In this document: piece after piece, positions 60,273-64,000 of the stretch | Layout: each line of letters opens with the position of its first letter | How positions within the stretch are numbered: position 1 is the stretch's first letter | Origin: Micromonospora_H sonneratiae | GTDB lineage: Bacteria > Actinomycetota > Actinomycetes > Mycobacteriales > Micromonosporaceae | Direction of reading: 5' to 3' | DNA: 64,000 bases | Assembly: GCF_042679305.1 (NCBI RefSeq) | Contig: NZ_JBHTMP010000037.1 | Span: forward strand, 10,364 to 74,363 | The notes under the pieces: model-generated | Databases searched by the model: none | What the model saw: the letters and a program-made list of their open reading frames with translations, nothing else | What the model was told of the DNA's origin: nothing | Position numbers and translations under genes: made by a program

Positions 60273-60592
60273 TGCCCCTCCTCACGGTTTACGGAAACGG
60301 GCGCTGAACCAGAAGGCCGCCCGTGATGCCGCACATGTTGCGACGCCCGGACCCGGTTCTGTGGTGAATGTTGAACGACGTTGAACATCACCATTGCCCG
60401 ATCTTCCCGGCTCGGCCAGAACGGGCAGTTCATCTGGGAACCATGCGGACCAGTCGAATAGGACAACGCCCGACGACACTCAATGGATAGGATTCACGCG
60501 CGTCGACTAATGCGGATGGCAGAAATCACCTCAACCGACCCGGCACCATTGCTGTCGCCATGGCTTGCCACAGGAAAGGGGCGTGACCTGGG
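60273..60592. other. 320-bp divergent intergenic region
   Basis: Lies between the discoidin-protein gene (minus) and the NB-ARC regulator gene (plus). It is richer in A+T than its surroundings. It contains the GTTGAAC direct repeats described separately and no frame with coding character. I could not place a confident promoter. Confidence 0.5.
60362..60392. promoter_or_regulatory. GTTGAAC direct repeats in imperfect inverted repeat
   Basis: GTTGAAC occurs at 60370-60376 and 60380-60386, one helical turn apart, and the surrounding GGTGA...TCACC makes an imperfect dyad. It lies about 90-120 bp upstream of the discoidin-protein start. It is a possible binding site for a regulator; which one is unknown. 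Confidence 0.4.
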
Positions 60593-62308
60593 GTGACCGT
60601 GAACGACCTGTCGCCCCTGACCCCGACCGGTGTGGCAACGATCGTGAGCATCCAGGACCTGGCCCGGCTGCTGCGCCAGTTGAGACGCCGACAGGCTCGG
60701 CGACGCGGGAGTTCCGAGCTGACCTACCGTGAACTGGCCCGCCGCACCGGATGGTCGATCGGCATCATCGCCGGCTACTTCGGCGGTCGTATCCTGCCGC
60801 CCACCGACCGGTTCGACATCCTGGTCGCCACCCTCGACGCCACTCCCACAGAGCAGGGCGCGCTGGCCACGGCCCGGGACCGGGTGGCCGAACACCGACG
60901 CCGCCGGGCGCCGGACGGCGAGCCCGTTCCCGCCGGCTGGCCGGCACCGCGTCAGTTGCCCGCCGACGTACCGCACTTCGTCGGTCGGATGGCGCAACTG
61001 GCCGAACTCGACACCCACCTGGAGGCCGGCGGCCGGGTTCCGGGCATACGGTGCTCGGTGCTGTCCGGCACCGCCGGGGTCGGCAAGACCGCGCTCGCGG
61101 TGCACTGGGCACATCGGATGGCCAGCCGGTTCCCGGACGGCCAGCTCTACGCCGACCTGCGGGGGTTCCATCCCGCAGGCGCGCAGCTCGACCCGGCCGA
61201 AGTGCTCCGGGACTTCCTCCACGCCCTTGGCATACCGGCACCGCGCATGCCGGTGAGCCTTCCCGCCCTGGTCGGGCTCTACCGCAGCCTGCTGGCCGAG
61301 CGACAGGTACTGGTGCTGCTGGACAACGCGCGCGACGCAGAACAGGTCCGGCCGCTGCTGCCCGGAGCCCCTGGCTGCCTCGTCCTGGTGACCAGCCGGA
61401 ACCAGTTGCCCGGTCTGACGATCACCGATGGTGCCCGGTCGCTGATGCTCGCCCTGCCACCTTTCGCCGAGGCCCGCCAACTCCTGGCCGCCCGCCTCGG
61501 AACAGCGCGGGTGGCCGCCGAGCCGGCGACGGTGGACCAGCTCGTCAACTCGTGCGCCCGACTGCCCCTGGCACTGGCCATCGTGGCTGCCCGGGCCAGC
61601 ACACACCCGACGGTCCCGCTGGCCGCGCTCGCCATCCACCTGCGCGGTACGTGTCGCGAGCTGGACGCATTCGCGGTTGAGGACTGCGCCACCGACGTCC
61701 GTGCCCTCTTCTCCTGCTCCTACCTCAGCCTGAGCGAACCAGCGGCCACGCTGTTCCGCCTACTGGGTACGCATCCGGGACCGGACATCAGCGCCCCGGC
61801 CGCAGCCGTCCTGGCCGGTGTGCCGCTCGCCCGGGTGTCGAGGTCCCTGGCGGAGTTGAGCCGTGCGCACCTCGTGACCGAGCACACCCCCGGCCGCTAC
61901 TCGTTCCACGACCTGCTGCGCGCCTACGCGGCCGAACTGGCGGACCGCATCGACTCCGGCACCGACCGGCGTGACGCCACGCTGCGGGTACTCGACCACT
62001 ATCTGCACACCGCCGACCGTGCGGCGATGCTGGTCCACCCGCACCGAACGCCGATCAAGCTGACCCCAGCGGTTCCGGGCGCGGTACCCGAGCACCTCAC
62101 CGACCCCGAGCAGGCCCGGGCATGGTTCACGGTCGAACACCCGGTGCTGCTGGCCATCGTTGCGCAGGCTGCCGGGGCCGGGTTCGACGCCCATGCCTGG
62201 CAGTTGGCCCGGGTGCTCGGGGACCTCCTCTCGTTCTCTGCATCGAAAGGGGCCCTTCCCGACCAGCATCCCCGGAGCGCCCCGGGGGACCGCCCCGGCA
62301 ACAGCTAG
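60593..62308 (+). pseudogene. HTH-NB-ARC regulator truncated at a palindromic repeat
   Basis: 571 codons of an AfsR-like signal-transduction ATPase. An N-terminal helix-turn-helix-like region (LTYRELARRTGWSIGIIAGYFGG) precedes the NB-ARC ATPase with P-loop GTAGVGKTA (159-167), LVLLDNARDAEQV and GLPLALAI-type CARLPLALAI, then winged-helix and arm regions to about residue 545. The TPR domain that normally follows is missing: the frame enters the GGAAGGG repeat at 62231 and ends at 62308. The last 25 residues are therefore repeat-encoded. It may still make a shortened protein. GTG start at 60593 (or 60599). Confidence 0.75.
62231..62260. repeat. GGAAGGG/CCCTTCC repeat, half element R3
   Basis: TCGTTCTCTG, then an arm GAAAGGGGCCCTTCC, aligns with the linker and right arm of copy R1 (TCGTTTTCTG...CCCTTCC). 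The left palindromic unit is missing. It forms the 3' end of the truncated NB-ARC gene. Confidence 0.6.
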
Positions 62309-62925
62309 CGCGCCAGCGCGGCTCGCAGGTACGGCAGGCCCTCCGGGCCGCTCCACCGGTACGCGGACAGCCCGGCGACCCGGGCACCCCGTACTGCCCG
62401 ATCGTCGTCGTCGACGAAGAGCACCCGCTGCGGCGGGGTCTCCACGGCCAGGCACGCCTGCTGGAAGTAGTCCTTGGTCGGCTTGTGCACGCCGAGCACC
62501 GACGAGTTGACCACCACGTCGACCTCGTCGACCAGGTCGAGGGTGGCCAGGTCGGCATCGAGGGCGTCCGTGCTGTTGGTGGCCAGCCCCACCCGGACCC
62601 CATTGGCGCGTACCGCCCGGACGAAGGCCAGCGCCTCGGGGTCGACGGTCCCACGGTGGGCCGCCCACTCGTCAACCGCAGCCTGGGCCCGCTCCCGGCC
62701 ACCGACCGTCTCGGCCAGGGCACCGGCCACGTCGGCCAGCCAGTCGGCGTGGCTGCGCTGACCGGTGATGGCCGGTTGCAGCAGGGGCCACCGCATGGCG
62801 GTGTCGAGCAGTGTGCCGGCCGGCAGGTCGTACTTCCGGTCGACCGCCGCGCCGACCTCGGGGTCCCACCGCCGCAGTACGCCGTCCAGGTCGATGAGCA
62901 GCGCCGTCGGGCGTTGCCGGGCCAT
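62305..62925 (-). CDS. HAD superfamily hydrolase
   Basis: 206-aa phosphatase-type protein. Motif I LLIDLDGVL holds the nucleophile aspartate, motif II is ATNST, motif III is HKPTKD and motif IV VDDDDRAV. It is in the epoxide hydrolase-like/IA branch; the substrate is unknown. The ATG overlaps the smc stop (TGATG), so it is co-translated with smc. Its stop and that of the convergent NB-ARC gene share the bases CTAG (62305-62308). Confidence 0.9.
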   Translation of the reverse strand: MARQRPTALLIDLDGVLRRWDPEVGAAVDRKYDLPAGTLLDTAMRWPLLQPAITGQRSHADWLADVAGALAETVGGRERAQAAVDEWAAHRGTVDPEALAFVRAVRANGVRVGLATNSTDALDADLATLDLVDEVDVVVNSSVLGVHKPTKDYFQQACLAVETPPQRVLFVDDDDRAVRGARVAGLSAYRWSGPEGLPYLRAALAR

Positions 62926-64000
62926 CAGTCCTCCTCCTCGCGGGACAGCCGTTGGCTGATCACCTCGGTCACGCCGTTTCGCATCGTCACGCCGTACAAC
63001 GCGTCAGCCACCTCCATCGTGCGTTTCTGGTGCGTGATGATGATGAGCTGGCTCTTCTCCCGCAACTGGGCCAGCAGCGTGATCAACCGACCGAGGTTGA
63101 CGTCGTCGAGCGCCGCCTCCACCTCGTCCATGATGTAGAACGGGCTGGGCCGGGCCCGGAAGATCGCCACCAGCATCGCCACGGCGGTCAACGACCGCTC
63201 GCCACCGGAGAGCAGCGACAGCCGCTTGATCTTCTTGCCGGGCGGCCGGGCCTCGACCTCGACGCCGGTGGTGAGCAGGTCGTCCGGGTCGGTGAGCACC
63301 AGCCGCCCCTCACCACCGGGAAAGAGCACCTTGAAGACCTGCTCGAACTCACGGGCGGTGTCGGCGAAGGCGCTGGCGAAGACCTCCAGGATCCGGTCGT
63401 CCACGTCCTTGACCACGGTCAGCAGGTCACGCCGGGTGGCCTTGAGGTCTTCGAGCTGCTCGGAGAGGAACTTGTAGCGTTCCTCCAGGGCGGCGAACTC
63501 CTCCAGCGCCAACGGGTTCACCTTGCCCAGCAGGGCCAGCTCGCGTTCGGCCTTGGCGGCCCGCTTCTCCTGCATCGGTCGCTCGAACGGCACCGGCTCG
63601 GGCACCGGTACGCCGTCCCGCTCCGCAGCGGCCACGTCCGCCTGGGTCGGTGGGACGAGCTGCTGCGGGCCGTACTCGGAAAGCAGCGTCTCCACGTCTA
63701 GGGCGAAGTCCTCGGCGGCCTTGACCTCCAACTGCTCGATCCGCATCCGCTGCTCGGCACGGGCCACCTCGTCGCGGTGCACCGCGCTGGTCAGTCGCTC
63801 CAGGTCCGCGCCGAGCCGCTTGGCCGCTCCGCGTACCTCCTGCAACTCGGCCTCGCGGGCGGACCTGGCCTGCGCCACCTCGTCGCGGGTCCGTTCGGCG
63901 GCGGTGAGCGAGACCGCCAAACGGGTCAACGCCTCCCGGGCACCGAACTCGACGGCGCGGGCGATCGCCGCGCCCCTGGCCCGGGCGGCGCGACGGGCGG
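62925..64000 (-). CDS. smc: Chromosome segregation protein SMC, C-terminal part (cut by window edge)
   Basis: The last 357 or so codons of the condensin ATPase that loops and segregates the chromosome. A coiled-coil stretch rich in Ala, Arg and Glu leads into the C-terminal head with the signature LSGGERSLTAVAMLVAIFRARPSPF and Walker B YIMDEVEAALDD; the hinge and N-terminal head are outside the window. The open frame runs to position 64000 without a start. The stop overlaps the HAD hydrolase start. Confidence 0.97.
   Translation of the reverse strand, partial: ARRAARARGAAIARAVEFGAREALTRLAVSLTAAERTRDEVAQARSAREAELQEVRGAAKRLGADLERLTSAVHRDEVARAEQRMRIEQLEVKAAEDFALDVETLLSEYGPQQLVPPTQADVAAAERDGVPVPEPVPFERPMQEKRAAKAERELALLGKVNPLALEEFAALEERYKFLSEQLEDLKATRRDLLTVVKDVDDRILEVFASAFADTAREFEQVFKVLFPGGEGRLVLTDPDDLLTTGVEVEARPPGKKIKRLSLLSGGERSLTAVAMLVAIFRARPSPFYIMDEVEAALDDVNLGRLITLLAQLREKSQLIIITHQKRTMEVADALYGVTMRNGVTEVISQRLSREEED

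Overview
The window is a roughly 70% G+C chromosomal segment of an actinobacterium, most likely a member of the Micromonosporaceae. The evidence is strong G/C third-position bias, frequent GTG starts, proteins typical of actinobacteria (DUF2469, DUF2631, a DivIVA-domain protein, DUF402) and a core gene order that, from memory, matches the Mycobacterium tuberculosis smc-to-gcpE stretch read backwards. The family assignment is inference; no marker such as 16S rRNA is present. No rRNA, tRNA, CRISPR array, prophage or intact insertion sequence was recognised.

Layout. 1-3335: non-mevalonate isoprenoid genes dxr and ispG around the site-2 protease gene rseP, translationally coupled. 3394-12226: accessory genes (acetyltransferase, PhoX-like DUF839 protein, MMPL exporter with divergent TetR, FAD oxidoreductase, Rieske/metallo-beta-lactamase fusion). 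12406-20034: core block of DUF2631, DivIVA-like protein, rlmN, cdsA, frr, pyrH, tsf and rpsB. 20537-29729: a block on the opposite strand to its expected orientation (yraN, comM, dprA, xerC, with the M23 peptidase gene at the far end), plus an S1 protease, an MFS remnant and an EamA/MarR pair. 29882-35807: rnhB, two signal peptidase I genes, rplS, trmD, rimM, a KH protein gene and rpsP. 36034-41099: Old Yellow Enzyme/ArsR pair, DUF402 protein, proS and an amidohydrolase. 41203-53222: ffh, an inserted ABC transporter plus two-component system, then glnD-glnB-amtB with a GlnR-type box, and ftsY. 53373-62925: accessory genes between ftsY and smc (PhoD phosphatase, MarR-controlled MFS exporter, DinB protein, discoidin-domain secreted protein, a truncated NB-ARC regulator, HAD hydrolase). 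62925-64000: the C-terminal part of smc.

How the parts work together. Core genes cover protein targeting and export (ffh, ftsY, lepB x2), translation (rpsB, tsf, frr, rplS, rpsP, proS, trmD, rimM, rlmN), lipid and isoprenoid precursors (cdsA, dxr, ispG), chromosome handling (smc, xerC, rnhB, DivIVA-like protein), DNA uptake and recombination (comM, dprA) and nitrogen signalling (amtB, glnB, glnD). Accessory genes are mostly exporters or redox enzymes paired with a local repressor, and four of these pairs have readable inverted or direct repeats at the promoter.

Most notable non-coding observations: three intergenic sites carrying two DnaA-box-like motifs in identical 19-nt phase, two of them inside 56-bp near-copies of one another; a GGAAGGG/CCCTTCC palindromic repeat family, one copy of which forms the 3' end of a truncated regulator gene; apparent inversion of the yraN-to-M23 block, with oppositely oriented copies of the DnaA-box pair near its ends; a set of genes whose start codon lies exactly 6 nt after a TANNNT hexamer, suggesting leaderless transcription; and a MarR/MFS promoter in which palindromes cover both the -35 and -10.
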